Source of the DNA: a virus
IMG/VR virus record: IMGVR_UViG_3300012924_000003
Span: 1 to 44,417 of that record
DNA: 44,417 nucleotides
Reading direction: 5' to 3' (one strand)
Part shown: in pieces, positions 32,873 through 39,531 of the stretch
Layout: the number at the start of each line of letters is the position of its first letter
Numbering within the stretch: the first letter of the stretch is position 1
Position numbers and translations under genes: made by a program
Notes under the pieces: generated by a model
What the model saw: the letters and a program-made list of their open reading frames with translations, nothing else
The model's database searches: none
What the model was told of the DNA's origin: nothing

Positions 32873-33099
32873 TAACTCAGCATCAGATGCTGGACGCGGC
32901 AACCGAGACGGTGTTTGTGTGCTCCATCCTGCACAGTTTGTTGCCGCCGTGGGATGCGTTTGGTGACTTTCCCAGAGTGCAGAAATACTATAAACTTTTC
33001 ATCTACATCATCGGCTACATGGCGCTTTCTGCCCGCTCGACGGTCTACTCTAGCGTGTCACTGAAGAATCAACTTCCGCCAGCGGAACCCAAGCCGTGA
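32869..33099 (+). CDS. Small membrane protein, lysis-region candidate 1
   Basis: A 76-residue protein with ATGA overlap to the spike gene. A motif I have seen in uncharacterised phage proteins runs through it: LLPPWDAFGDFPRVQKYYKLF, followed by one hydrophobic segment (IYIIGYMALSA) and ARSTVYSSVS. The soluble N-terminal half and the single segment do not match a classic holin, though a lysis role is possible by position. Confidence 0.62.
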   Translation: MITQHQMLDAATETVFVCSILHSLLPPWDAFGDFPRVQKYYKLFIYIIGYMALSARSTVYSSVSLKNQLPPAEPKP

Positions 33100-33335
33100 C
33101 CCGGCAATTTCCACTCATCCGCATGTGCAGCTTCATTATTTTCTGCATCGCCATGATGGCTATCATCGGCCATGTAAGCGGACAAGAGAATCTGTACTCA
33201 TGGATTCGCGGCAGGGCGGGAATGGGCTTGCCTACCGCTGTTTGTTTTGTGGTGACATCGTGGAGTTTGTTTGTGCTGGGCATCGAACGAAGCCATACTT
33301 ACGAGGAGAAAAATGCAGCTATTGGAACCAAGTGA
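33096..33335 (+). CDS. Small membrane protein, lysis-region candidate 2
   Basis: A 79-residue protein from a GTG overlapping the previous stop. It has two hydrophobic segments (about 10-28, CSFIIFCIAMMAIIG, and 47-62, AVCFVVTSWSLFVLG) joined by a charged loop (SWIRGRAGMG), i.e. a class-II holin-like topology. Holin is the leading guess but no signature proves it. Confidence 0.6.
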   Translation: MTRQFPLIRMCSFIIFCIAMMAIIGHVSGQENLYSWIRGRAGMGLPTAVCFVVTSWSLFVLGIERSHTYEEKNAAIGTK

Positions 33336-33474
33336 TTTCATTGCCGGATGCGCGGTTATCGGCTGCTTGACGCTCATCGCTTTTCACCGGGATGGCACTA
33401 TTTCCAGCATCTTGATGACTATTTGTGGATACTATTTTGGCTCCAAATCGGCAAGGCGCGTTAAAACAAAGTAG
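33313..33474 (+). CDS. Small membrane protein, lysis-region candidate 3
   Basis: A 53-residue protein with an excellent AGGAG site four bases before its ATG. It has two hydrophobic segments (DFIAGCAVIGCLTLIAF and SSILMTICGYYFGS) around FHRDGT, and a basic tail (KSARRVKTK). Another possible holin or holin regulator. It overlaps the preceding gene by 23 bases. Confidence 0.58.
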   Translation: MQLLEPSDFIAGCAVIGCLTLIAFHRDGTISSILMTICGYYFGSKSARRVKTK

Positions 33475-33482
33475 GAGCAGCG

Positions 33483-33698
33483 GTGAATCCCATCTTCCAG
33501 CAGATTGCCCTCATCGTGGCAGGACAAGTGGTTTCTTGTTTCGTTACGATGTATCTGATTCGCTGGAAGAAACGGGAGAACAAGCCGCGTGAACTCGAAT
33601 TGGAAATAGACCGGCTCAGCAAGAACATCATTGCCATGCGCGGGCAGATTAAATATATTGAAGGCCGTATGAATGGCACGATGTGGAAGAGGGATTGA
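33483..33698 (+). CDS. Membrane-anchored coiled-coil protein (spanin-like layout)
   Basis: A 71-residue protein with GTG start. One N-terminal hydrophobic segment (about residues 6-26, ALIVAGQVVSCFVTMYLI) is followed by a basic stretch (RWKKRENK) and a charged coiled coil (ELELEIDRLSKNIIAMRGQI). That is the layout of small inner-membrane spanins or antiholins. The partner could be the lipoprotein at 35516-35974, though it is on the other strand. Confidence 0.55.
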   Translation: MNPIFQQIALIVAGQVVSCFVTMYLIRWKKRENKPRELELEIDRLSKNIIAMRGQIKYIEGRMNGTMWKRD

Positions 33699-33732
33699 GC
33701 GCATTTAATTACTAGAAAGGTAGGTAACTATT

Positions 33733-33909
33733 TTGGGACAGCCGCCACCGAAGGGTCAAGTCGTAGGACTATTTCTTTGCATCGTCAATTCAGAAGGCAA
33801 CATAGTGCTGAAGGGTGATGATGGAACCATCGTGCTGCATCTCTCGGTTGAGGATGCTGGCTACTTTGCCGTAGGACAGTCGTACTCGTTTGCCGCTACC
33901 ACGCCTTGA
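33733..33909 (+). CDS. Small protein with TTG start
   Basis: A 58-residue protein. The start codon is TTG at 33733, preceded by GAAAGGTAGG at a fitting distance. The product (GQPPPKGQVVGLFLCIVNSE; GDDGTIVLHLSVEDAGYFAVG) is beta-rich with no membrane segment. It ends in a TTGA overlap with the next gene. Composition suits a small folded domain. Unknown function. Confidence 0.5.
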   Translation: MGQPPPKGQVVGLFLCIVNSEGNIVLKGDDGTIVLHLSVEDAGYFAVGQSYSFAATTP

Positions 33910-34469
33910 CCGAAGCGCTGAGGTTCGGCTTCCTTGTTGGCGCCAACGTCTACGCTCTGTGGAAGGTCAAGAGTCCGCTGTCGGTTTGGCTGTTCCTTGC
34001 CGGCAATCTGGTCTACGAACTGCTCACCGAAGCTGCCTACCTGAACCATTGGCACTATCCCGCCGTCTACGCCGCTACCACTATCCTATGGCTGTTTTTC
34101 GCCTTCCATGTGGTTTGGGAATCTCTGCTGCTCTTCAGCTACCGCCTGAGACTCCTCGCCATACCAGCTGTGCTGACCGTGGGGATGTCCAGGCTGTGTT
34201 TTATGGGCGTTGACCATCCGTGGAGCCAGTCAAGCTGGATTGTGCTGCTACAAGGCTCGGTATTGCTTTTTCTTGGGCAGGTGTTGGGAGCCTCTTCGGC
34301 CTACTCGCCGCGCCACTGCAATCAGTTTTTCATCCTGAGCATGACTTGGCTGGCGCAAACTCTGTTCCTGTGTGGGTATCTGCTGCATGATTCTTGGCTG
34401 GGGCTGTACTGGCTGCCTGCGGTGATTGTCGGATGCGGATTTATAGCGGTCGGAAGAACCTCAGCTTAG
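33906..34469 (+). CDS. Polytopic membrane protein at the arm junction
   Basis: A 187-residue protein with TTG start in a TTGA overlap. It has about six hydrophobic segments (VWLFLAGNLVYELL; TTILWLFFAFHVVW; LAIPAVLTVGM; SWIVLLQGSVLLFLG; FFILSMTWLAQTLFLCGYLL; WLPAVIVGCGFIAVG) and few charges. It is the last plus-strand gene and runs 9 bases into the convergent endolysin gene. A polytopic membrane protein of this kind is not a standard holin. Lysis timing or host-envelope modification are possible. Confidence 0.62.
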   Translation: MTEALRFGFLVGANVYALWKVKSPLSVWLFLAGNLVYELLTEAAYLNHWHYPAVYAATTILWLFFAFHVVWESLLLFSYRLRLLAIPAVLTVGMSRLCFMGVDHPWSQSSWIVLLQGSVLLFLGQVLGASSAYSPRHCNQFFILSMTWLAQTLFLCGYLLHDSWLGLYWLPAVIVGCGFIAVGRTSA

Positions 34470-34922
34470 CTTGAAACTTGCCCAAACCGCTGGCATGCCT
34501 TTTTCCTGAAAATCCCAGCGCATCGTATCGTCAGGATTGGCTGGACATTCCTGCAAATAGAGATGCGGCTCATCGGGAAACGTTCTCCACATTGCCCCTT
34601 CATTCAGTCCACAACTGGGAGCCTTGGACAGAATCTCGTTCCACTTGGCGTCCTTGCCGCTCCAGTCGATGCCTACTCCATCGCTAGGCGCGACATCAAC
34701 GGCGTACCCAAAATTGTGAGCGGAATGGCCACCGGGCGCCTTGGTCACGATGCTACCCGGCTGCGTCCGTCCTTGATCGAACAGCGCATCCTGCTCGGCC
34801 CACGTCCGCAAGCCGCACGTCACCACCAAATCAAACGACAATATTTCGGCCAATTGCTTCACCCGTCTGGCGAGTTCCGGGTGTACCTCTGCAAGCTTTT
34901 CTATGGAGTGGGCGTTTAGCAT
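34461..34922 (-). CDS. M15-type peptidase endolysin
   Basis: A 153-residue enzyme of the VanY/D-Ala-D-Ala carboxypeptidase (M15) type, predicted to cut peptidoglycan cross-links. The catalytic zinc motif is SxHxxGxAxD: SAHNFGYAVD with H69 and D76, preceded by GLRTWAEQDALFDQGRT. The second part of the site is DEPHLYLQ with H120. There is no signal peptide, so release needs a holin. The ATG lies just after a strong hairpin and has no obvious ribosome-binding site. Confidence 0.85.
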   Translation of the reverse strand: MLNAHSIEKLAEVHPELARRVKQLAEILSFDLVVTCGLRTWAEQDALFDQGRTQPGSIVTKAPGGHSAHNFGYAVDVAPSDGVGIDWSGKDAKWNEILSKAPSCGLNEGAMWRTFPDEPHLYLQECPANPDDTMRWDFQEKGMPAVWASFKLS

Positions 34923-34931
34923 GGCTTTTTA

Positions 34932-34974
34932 GGCGGGAGCCGGGTTTTGGTGAAGCTCCAGACTGACTCCCGCC
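34932..34974. promoter_or_regulatory. Hairpin before the endolysin start
   Basis: GGCGGGAG (34932-34939) and CTCCCGCC (34967-34974) form a perfect 8-bp inverted repeat with a 27-base loop. It ends 9 bases upstream of the endolysin ATG on the minus strand. It may limit endolysin translation or stabilise the mRNA. No T tract follows on either strand, so it is not a simple terminator. Confidence 0.45.
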
Positions 34975-35068
34975 CCAACGTGGTCAACTCTCCTTCTACT
35001 GGATTTGGCACACGAAACTTGAGGGCCGCTTGGGTTAGGTTGCATCCTTGGAGGGGATGGAGCGGCCC

Positions 35069-35089
35069 CTTAGCGCTCTGTTCGCTAAG
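35069..35089. promoter_or_regulatory. Hairpin at the 3' end of the 35085-35327 gene
   Basis: CTTAGCG (35069-35075) and CGCTAAG (35083-35089) pair perfectly over 7 bp with a 7-base loop and include the stop codon of the minus-strand gene. Without a T tract it is more likely an attenuator or mRNA-stability element than a terminator. Confidence 0.4.
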
Positions 35090-35327
35090 CTGGAGGTGGA
35101 GTGGCTGCCGTGACGGTCGTATCCACCGCTGCGACTGCCGCTGTGGCCGCATCAATCGCTGCCTGATTGCTCTGCGCTTTCGATGCGATGAGTGTGTTTA
35201 CATCGCTTTGCAGTTTAGCAATCGCTGCATTTAGGGCTGTGAAATCTTCGGCCATTTTCTTTTCCCTCCACAGAAAGTATAAAATCACCAAACAAATGAA
35301 AAGCCTGAATAGCGCTGTTTCCAGCAT
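35085..35327 (-). CDS. Ala-rich protein with possible dual start
   Basis: The full frame gives 80 residues with an N-terminal hydrophobic segment (LFRLFICLVILYFLW, about 6-20). An internal ATG at 35255 has a strong GGAGGG site seven bases upstream. It would give a 56-residue soluble form, MAEDFTALNAAIAKLQSDV plus an Ala/Thr-rich tail. Two products, membrane-bound and free, are therefore possible, as with dual-start holins. The longer form has a weaker ribosome-binding site. Confidence 0.6.
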   Translation of the reverse strand: MLETALFRLFICLVILYFLWREKKMAEDFTALNAAIAKLQSDVNTLIASKAQSNQAAIDAATAAVAAVDTTVTAATPPPA

Positions 35328-35330
35328 GGC

Positions 35331-35516
35331 TCACTTGGACGCTTCGGCGTGCGCTTTGGCAATGATGTCTGTCCATTCGCCAGCGTCCCCGGCCAAGATA
35401 TCCGCGTCCGACTTGCCTTTGAGGCCGTTTACCAGCGACATAACCAGCCCGAAGGCGATAGGTTCCAGCTGCGCGATTTCCCCGATGATGGCGATTGCTC
35501 TTGCGGCTGAGGCCAT
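35331..35516 (-). CDS. Small hypothetical protein
   Basis: A 61-residue protein with a hydrophobic, possibly membrane-active N-terminal half (AARAIAIIGEIAQLEPIAFG) and a polar C-terminal half. Its start overlaps the stop of the lipoprotein gene (TAATG). It probably belongs with the lipoprotein and the dual-start gene in one cell-envelope or lysis cassette. Confidence 0.6.
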   Translation of the reverse strand: MASAARAIAIIGEIAQLEPIAFGLVMSLVNGLKGKSDADILAGDAGEWTDIIAKAHAEASK

Positions 35517-35974
35517 TACTTTCCTCCTGTGGTGGTAGTCGTTTGATTGGCGAGAAGCGTTGAAACATTCGCCAGGATGGCTTGTGCGGTCTGAATCGAC
35601 ACTTTCAAGAGTTGCTGAGATGTTGGGTTCTTTACGCCCAGCACTCCGCTATTCATCAAGTCAGTCACAGCTGCCGAAAGCGTGTTGAAGTTCTGCTGGA
35701 CGGTAGTGTTGGCGGCGCCAGATTGCAGCGAACTAGTGAGCGTTTGTCCGGCCAGAGCTACTTTCTCGATGCCTGCTTCCAGCTTCAGATGCTCCGCAGA
35801 GTCAATCCGGCCAGACTGGAATTCAACTATCTCCGCTTGCTGGAAAGCTGCCACCGTCACGCTGAAGTCGTGCTCGGCAATCACTGCTTTGTGATAGGCC
35901 GTGCCCGGACAGCCAGCAAAGAACAGACTGGAGAGCAGAACCACTACTAGGGCCGTGTGTTTTGTTTTCATCAT
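35516..35974 (-). CDS. Predicted lipoprotein
   Basis: A 152-residue protein with a lipoprotein signal peptide: basic start (MMKTKH), hydrophobic core and the lipobox FFAGC with the lipidated Cys at about residue 22. The mature part is helical and Gln/Ser/Thr-rich. A phage-coded lipoprotein suggests an outer-membrane spanin or a superinfection-exclusion protein. It is unusually long for a spanin. Two tandem ATGs (35974, 35971) follow a GGAGGA. Confidence 0.7.
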   Translation of the reverse strand: MMKTKHTALVVVLLSSLFFAGCPGTAYHKAVIAEHDFSVTVAAFQQAEIVEFQSGRIDSAEHLKLEAGIEKVALAGQTLTSSLQSGAANTTVQQNFNTLSAAVTDLMNSGVLGVKNPTSQQLLKVSIQTAQAILANVSTLLANQTTTTTGGK

Positions 35975-35980
35975 TCCTCC

Positions 35981-36010
35981 ATCTTAGGCTTACGTTTCTT
36001 GCAAATACAA
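35981..36010 (-). promoter_or_regulatory. Promoter candidate for the lipoprotein operon
   Basis: On the minus strand TTGTAT (36005-36010), an 18-base spacer and TAAGAT (35981-35986) lie with exactly 6 bases (GGAGGA) before the ATG at 35974. The same spacing recurs at other transcription-unit starts. Here a Shine-Dalgarno sequence fills the 6 bases, so either the site is fortuitous or the second ATG is used. Confidence 0.35.
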
Positions 36011-36060
36011 TCGAAATCGTCACGCCAGCGCTAGAATCCCGCAGAAATGCAGAGCGGTTT

Positions 36061-36402
36061 TCATATCAGCCGCATCTGCCCGGTTTCTCGTTCTTTGCGC
36101 TCCCTGCGATGCCGTTGATGCAATTTAACGTCGTATCGTAAATGACATCGCTGACACATATGCTTGAGATGCTTCCGTCTGGCGCACGCTGGGTTATGAC
36201 ACAAGTGGGCAGTTGTAAGTACAATCTTTCCGCGAGCAAACGTAGCTGGCTCTCCATTTCTTTCGATGCATCTTCGCGGGCCAGGATTCGTTTTATGTAA
36301 ACCGCACTCTCCCGTGCATTCACAGCGTCCTCCACTTCTCTTGGCAATATCCGCGACAATCTGTTTCCAATTCTTCGGATACTTTTTGTTGTCTACTGGC
36401 AT
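36061..36402 (-). CDS. HNH endonuclease
   Basis: A 113-residue free-standing HNH nuclease. The zinc-binding Cys pairs are CECTGEC, then AHLCHNPAC and HMCQRCHLRYD; the HLCHNP and CHLRYD segments match the common phage HNH pattern. A basic tail (QRHRRERKERE) follows. It may act in packaging or as a homing enzyme. It lies in an accessory segment of the minus arm. Confidence 0.8.
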   Translation of the reverse strand: MPVDNKKYPKNWKQIVADIAKRSGGRCECTGECGLHKTNPGPRRCIERNGEPATFARGKIVLTTAHLCHNPACARRKHLKHMCQRCHLRYDVKLHQRHRRERKERETGQMRLI

Positions 36403-36404
36403 TT

Positions 36405-36500
36405 TCAGCGCCCAAACGCCGCATAAGCCACCAGTACGGCCACCGCCAAAAACAGCAAGCTCCAGCGAAGCAAATCCTTACGCTCCACGGCTGGAATCAT
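36405..36500 (-). CDS. 31-residue single-pass membrane micro-protein
   Basis: MIPAVERKDLLRWSLLF then LAVAVLVAYAAFGR: a short charged N-terminus and one hydrophobic segment. It overlaps the upstream gene's stop (ATGA) and ends two bases before the HNH start. Size alone makes it uncertain; the coupled start and clear membrane segment support it. Confidence 0.45.
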   Translation of the reverse strand: MIPAVERKDLLRWSLLFLAVAVLVAYAAFGR

Positions 36501-36736
36501 GGCAGTCCCGCCAAATAATGCCCAATTCCTTCCAGCAGCCGTTCCGCAACCTCAAATCGTCCTTCTTCCACGGGGTACTCCAAAACAACCTCTCCATTCT
36601 TCTTGGCTCGGAATCCCCAAACTTCGCCTTCATCGTCCTTGCCGTATTCATAGCCGAAATAGAAATCAAACTCTCCGGCTTCCATCCCGGCATAATCAGA
36701 AGCGATTGAGATGCTAATTTTGTTTGCTGGAATCAT
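36497..36736 (-). CDS. Small acidic hypothetical protein
   Basis: A 79-residue acidic, beta-rich protein (SISIASDYAGMEAGEFDFYF; DDEGEVWGFRAKKNGEVVLE) from the ATG at 36736, which overlaps the stop of the nuclease gene upstream (ATGA). A frame extension to 36748 has less support. It resembles small anti-defence-type acidic proteins only in composition. Confidence 0.6.
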   Translation of the reverse strand: MIPANKISISIASDYAGMEAGEFDFYFGYEYGKDDEGEVWGFRAKKNGEVVLEYPVEEGRFEVAERLLEGIGHYLAGLP

Positions 36737-37065
36737 AGTAAATCCCATTTCCTCAGAAATTCCTTGGCCTCGCCCGTAGAAACTTGGCGATTGGTAAACT
36801 GGAAAACACGCCAGTCTAAAAGTTGCGCGGTGTTCAGCTTGGTGTATTCATCCTCTTGCTCGCGCCCTCTCGCATGGCCCCCAGTCCAGTTACCGCCTGA
36901 GACCTCAAATGCAATCCGGCGCGAAGCATCTGCCAAGTCGAATCTCCACCTGCGCTCGGCACAAACCCGCACTTCCGGCTCAGGAGCAAAGCCCAGCTCT
37001 CGCAGGTGAATCGCCAGCAGCAGTTGCGCTGGAGTTTGTTTCTTTTCTTTCGGGGCTTTAGCCAT
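36733..37065 (-). CDS. Small PD-(D/E)XK-like endonuclease
   Basis: A 110-residue protein. After TPAQLLLAIHLRELGF comes ERRWRFDLADASRRIAFEVSG (given in parts), where D43 and E54 sit in the typical nuclease-core spacing, then an expected Lys replaced by SGG and a later EYTKLNTAQLLDWRVFQFT with K76. The W-x-V-x-QFT ending is typical of VSR/DUF559-type phage nucleases. A role in resolving or trimming DNA is plausible. Confidence 0.65.
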   Translation of the reverse strand: MAKAPKEKKQTPAQLLLAIHLRELGFAPEPEVRVCAERRWRFDLADASRRIAFEVSGGNWTGGHARGREQEDEYTKLNTAQLLDWRVFQFTNRQVSTGEAKEFLRKWDLL

Positions 37066-37219
37066 GCAGGTTCCTTTCCTGATTGCGAATGGCCTTAATC
37101 TTTTCTGCTGTTCTGTTTTCTGGCACCGCCCGCCACGCTCGCATCCAATCCCGGAGATACATACGCCTCACCTTCTTGCTCTTCCAATTGAGCTTCAGCG
37201 AGCGGTACTTCTTGGCCAT
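37058..37219 (-). CDS. Small very basic protein
   Basis: A 53-residue Lys/Arg/Trp-rich protein (MAKKYRSLKLNWKSKKVRRM...). Its ATG at 37219 has a strong GGAGAGG site. It overlaps the nuclease gene by 8 bases. DNA- or RNA-binding is likely from the charge. A second open frame (37095-37319) overlaps it out of phase. Confidence 0.55.
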   Translation of the reverse strand: MAKKYRSLKLNWKSKKVRRMYLRDWMRAWRAVPENRTAEKIKAIRNQERNLHG

Positions 37220-37319
37220 GAATCCTCTCCAGGCGAACCATCTTTCGGCTCCAGCCGTCTTTGTTTTTGTAGCCAGCCGGGTAAATCCTGGCAATCACCG
37301 CTACCCATTCTTTGTCCAA
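37095..37319 (-). CDS. Overlapping small reading frame, uncertain
   Basis: A 74-residue frame with TTG start, MDKEWVAVIARIYPAGYKNK and DGWSRKMVRLERIHGQEVP at its N-terminal half. That part looks protein-like. It fills the 80 bases between the HNH stop and the start of the basic protein and then runs out of phase over that gene. The C-terminal part is Gly/Ala/Gln-rich. Possibly a real overlapping gene. Confidence 0.35.
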   Translation of the reverse strand: MDKEWVAVIARIYPAGYKNKDGWSRKMVRLERIHGQEVPLAEAQLEEQEGEAYVSPGLDASVAGGARKQNSRKD

Positions 37320-37636
37320 CGCGGCACCCTTTCGTCTTCCGCTAAATGGCAGAAATGAGACAAATTCGCTAGGTTCTTGAGCCTGTCGTCACGCCCGTCC
37401 CTGCGAGGAATGATGTGGTGCGGCTCTTCGCCTTCCGTCCTGCACAAAACCACGTGCGGCTTGTGCAGGATGCTCCAGCGCTCGCAAAGTCCGGCACTAC
37501 GTTCTTGCAGCTCCATCTTGCGGCGCCGCCAATCTTCGCCGAACAACACCTCTTCGCCCGTAGGCCGGACAAACGACTTGGCATCGGTGTACCCAAGCTC
37601 GGCCTTCCGCTCAGGACTTTTGTTCATCAAGCCCAT
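37301..37636 (-). CDS. HNH endonuclease
   Basis: A 111-residue HNH-type nuclease. It has the zinc Cys and the core CRTEGEEPHHIIPRRDGRDD then LKNLANLSHFCH, i.e. the HHIIP...N...C..H pattern. The starts at 37636 and 37627 both precede the family's conserved part. It overlaps the upstream gene by up to 26 bases. Probably a homing-type enzyme or a packaging-linked nuclease. Confidence 0.78.
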   Translation of the reverse strand: MGLMNKSPERKAELGYTDAKSFVRPTGEEVLFGEDWRRRKMELQERSAGLCERWSILHKPHVVLCRTEGEEPHHIIPRRDGRDDRLKNLANLSHFCHLAEDERVPRWTKNG

Positions 37637-37934
37637 CTTCGACTAGCCCCTTGATTGCTTCGCTGCTGATTTTGCTGAGTAGCAGAATCATCGCGTGGAT
37701 GCCCAACGTTTTATTGCCGCCGCAAGCTTCAATGTACCGCTCTTTCTGCTTGTGAAACTCCACGTAATTGGTTTCATCGGTGACAAATATCACGCGCCGG
37801 TTCTTGTCCGGGTTGAGTATCCGCTGCTTCGCTTCCACGTCTACCAGCCCGTAGTGGCACTTGCGGCTCCGGTGCGCTGGCCCCTGTTCGTACAGGAACT
37901 TTGTGGCGAAGTATACCTCCTCCAATGTAGGCAT
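37611..37934 (-). CDS. Hypothetical protein
   Basis: A 107-residue alpha/beta protein (LEEVYFATKFLYEQGPAHRS; RRVIFVTDETNYVEFHKQKE) with no obvious catalytic motif. The upstream 155 bases to the next gene are non-coding apart from very short frames. The start codon lacks a clear ribosome-binding site. Function unknown. Confidence 0.6.
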   Translation of the reverse strand: MPTLEEVYFATKFLYEQGPAHRSRKCHYGLVDVEAKQRILNPDKNRRVIFVTDETNYVEFHKQKERYIEACGGNKTLGIHAMILLLSKISSEAIKGLVEDGLDEQKS

Positions 37935-38089
37935 AATTTGTGGGAGACTGAGTACGACCTGCTCGGTAATCGAGACGCGAGCTTAGACGCTTTATTGCGC
38001 CCACTCTGTATGACTGTCACTCAGCCGCTTTTCCCAGTCCCCCTTTCAGCAAAGTGCCGTATACACGGCTCACTCACCTTGCTAGAAAC

Positions 38090-38377
38090 TCATTTGCGGA
38101 GCGCCCATGTCCCCTGATACCCACCGCGCCTCCCAAGCCGATTCGACGGCATCACCGTCACCAAATCCCACGCCCCGCCACGGAACACCCCGCCAGCAGA
38201 ATTGCCAAGCGCTTCCGGGCTGATAAACCGCGTTACATCGTCCATACAAACTGTGTCTTGCTGGTGGCCCAGAAGTTCAGCTACCCAGCAAGCAGCAAGA
38301 AAAGACTCCCGATGAGCGCTCTCTGCTCTGGCCAAGCCTGTTAATTTCAGTTGCTTGGGAGTGCTGAGAATGGGCAT
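38090..38377 (-). CDS. Conserved-type phage hypothetical protein
   Basis: A 95-residue protein with a GGAG site three bases before the ATG at 38377. The end pattern ALGNSAGGVFRGGAWDLV then SNRLGRRGGYQGTWALRK resembles small phage proteins with a [AG]N[SA][AW]G[AG]VFR...WR motif usually found beside recombination genes. It overlaps the ERF gene end by 31 bases. Function not known to me. Confidence 0.65.
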   Translation of the reverse strand: MPILSTPKQLKLTGLARAESAHRESFLAACWVAELLGHQQDTVCMDDVTRFISPEALGNSAGGVFRGGAWDLVTVMPSNRLGRRGGYQGTWALRK

Positions 38378-39138
38378 TGTCTCCGCTCCAGTGTGTATTT
38401 CAAGTCCTCTAGCTGTTGTGCGTTTACCACAATTGCCTTTGCCGTGGGATTCCAGAAGTCTCGCAGTACGTCCTTGTTGAGCTTCTTGAGCGCTTCGTCT
38501 CCCAAGATGGTTGCCGTCTGGCTCTCTTGGTGCCAAACGTAGAACAGCGAACGCTCGCCATTAGCCTGTTCCTGCGATTCTAGGGCTGCCTGCGCGGTTT
38601 TATTCCCCGCTTTGGCTGCTTGCTCTATTTTTTGCCTTGCTACCGCCTGAGCGGCTTCCGCTGTGCCTTGCCCTGAAACATCGTTGCCATCGTCATCGTC
38701 CTCGGCCACCGAGCCTGTCACTGATTGCCAAGAGTACCGTCTGGCGTAGGTCATGGCCTTGCCGATGCTGTGCGCCGTGAAGCCGCGTTCGTCCACTGCT
38801 GGGATAAGCAGTTCGTGGCTAATCCATTCGCCGGATTCATGCGCCATGAGCGTAGTGACTATCAAGTTCTTGCCAGTCAGTGTCACGGTTGGAAACTGCA
38901 TGATGGTGATTCCGTTGTTATTCAGGTGCTTTCTGGTGGCCGAAACCAGGCTGAACAGGTCGGCATACTTCGATACCCGGTTACCGCGCTTGAAAGCTGG
39001 ATTCTCCGATTCCTTGTAGATGGGGTCGAAGGCCAACTGCGCCTTGCACAACGCAGTGACCAGCTTCCCAATATCCGTGGAGCGTTTCACTGACACCAAC
39101 TCGTTCGATTCGGGCTTCTCTTCGATTGCTTCACTCAT
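38347..39138 (-). CDS. erf: ERF-family single-strand annealing protein
   Basis: A 263-residue member of the ERF family (essential recombination function), which anneals complementary single strands and circularises or recombines phage DNA. The family pattern is clear: KAQLAFDPIYKESENPAF, YADLFSLVSATRKHLNNNGI, then HSIGKAMTYARRYSW at about 123-137 followed by an acidic EDDDDGND linker. The C-terminal domain is variable. With no replication enzymes visible, it is the main recognisable DNA-metabolism protein. Confidence 0.88.
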   Translation of the reverse strand: MSEAIEEKPESNELVSVKRSTDIGKLVTALCKAQLAFDPIYKESENPAFKRGNRVSKYADLFSLVSATRKHLNNNGITIMQFPTVTLTGKNLIVTTLMAHESGEWISHELLIPAVDERGFTAHSIGKAMTYARRYSWQSVTGSVAEDDDDGNDVSGQGTAEAAQAVARQKIEQAAKAGNKTAQAALESQEQANGERSLFYVWHQESQTATILGDEALKKLNKDVLRDFWNPTAKAIVVNAQQLEDLKYTLERRQCPFSALPSN

Positions 39139-39325
39139 GGCTGTTCCTTTCTGCTTGTACGCATGTTTCGTGAGCGTGCCCGGTACTGCCGCCGTCCCTG
39201 TACGGCTGCCCGGTGATGATGAGTTGCTGGCATAGAGCGCAGCGAATCGGCTCTCGCTGGCTGTGGCGATTGCTCTTCACGTTCAGCCTGAAACGCGTCC
39301 AGTCGCGCTGTAGGGCTGGCTTCAT
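39131..39325 (-). CDS. Small zinc-finger protein
   Basis: A 64-residue protein, basic at the N-terminus (LQRDWTRFRLNVKSNRHSQR) with CALC-x19-HETC ligands at about residues 29-55, a single zinc site. It overlaps both neighbours by 4 or more bases and so is coupled to the regulator upstream and ERF downstream. Possibly DNA-binding. Confidence 0.65.
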   Translation of the reverse strand: MKPALQRDWTRFRLNVKSNRHSQREPIRCALCQQLIITGQPYRDGGSTGHAHETCVQAERNSHE

Positions 39326-39525
39326 GGCCGCGCCTCCGCATTTTTCTTAATCTGCCGCAGCTCGCCGTCAAACTCGATTGAGCGCCTATTGGTGAACGCT
39401 AGAATTGCTCTAACCGTGTCCGATTCGTCTAGCTTCACGTGATTGGCCAAGCACTTCAGAATGCGCCTTTGACCTTTCGTCAGCCTCACGTGCAAGAACT
39501 CTGTATATTCTCTTTCCCTCTTCAT
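39322..39525 (-). CDS. Ribbon-helix-helix-like regulator
   Basis: A 67-residue protein with the layout of Arc/MetJ-type repressors: a short strand (FLHVRLTKGQ), helix (RRILKCLANHV), turn, helix (DESDTVRAILAFTNRR). The tail is charged. It is the first gene downstream of a TTGACA promoter that carries an inverted repeat in its spacer, which fits autoregulation of the zinc-finger and ERF genes. The identification is by layout, not by a search. Confidence 0.6.
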   Translation of the reverse strand: MKREREYTEFLHVRLTKGQRRILKCLANHVKLDESDTVRAILAFTNRRSIEFDGELRQIKKNAEARP

Positions 39526-39531
39526 GTGCTA

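Noticed and set aside
34929-35045. 38-codon minus-strand frame before the endolysin
   Set aside because: It has a poor start, is Pro/Ser-rich, and is covered by the hairpin sequences.
36066-36359. 97-codon minus-strand frame overlapping the HNH gene
   Set aside because: It is in the wrong frame for the HNH motifs and has no motif of its own.
37774-38004. 76-codon minus-strand frame
   Set aside because: Most of it overlaps the better frame at 37611-37934 in another phase.
38020-38090. P-loop-like GTGKSG in a short minus-strand frame
   Set aside because: The frame is only 18 codons and the motif is too short to mean an ATPase.
39436-39441. Other CACGTG cores, e.g. at 39436, 39487, 7179 and 30866, tested as further parS sites
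   Set aside because: Flanking arms match parS poorly (about 10 of 16 or less) and most lie in coding sequence.
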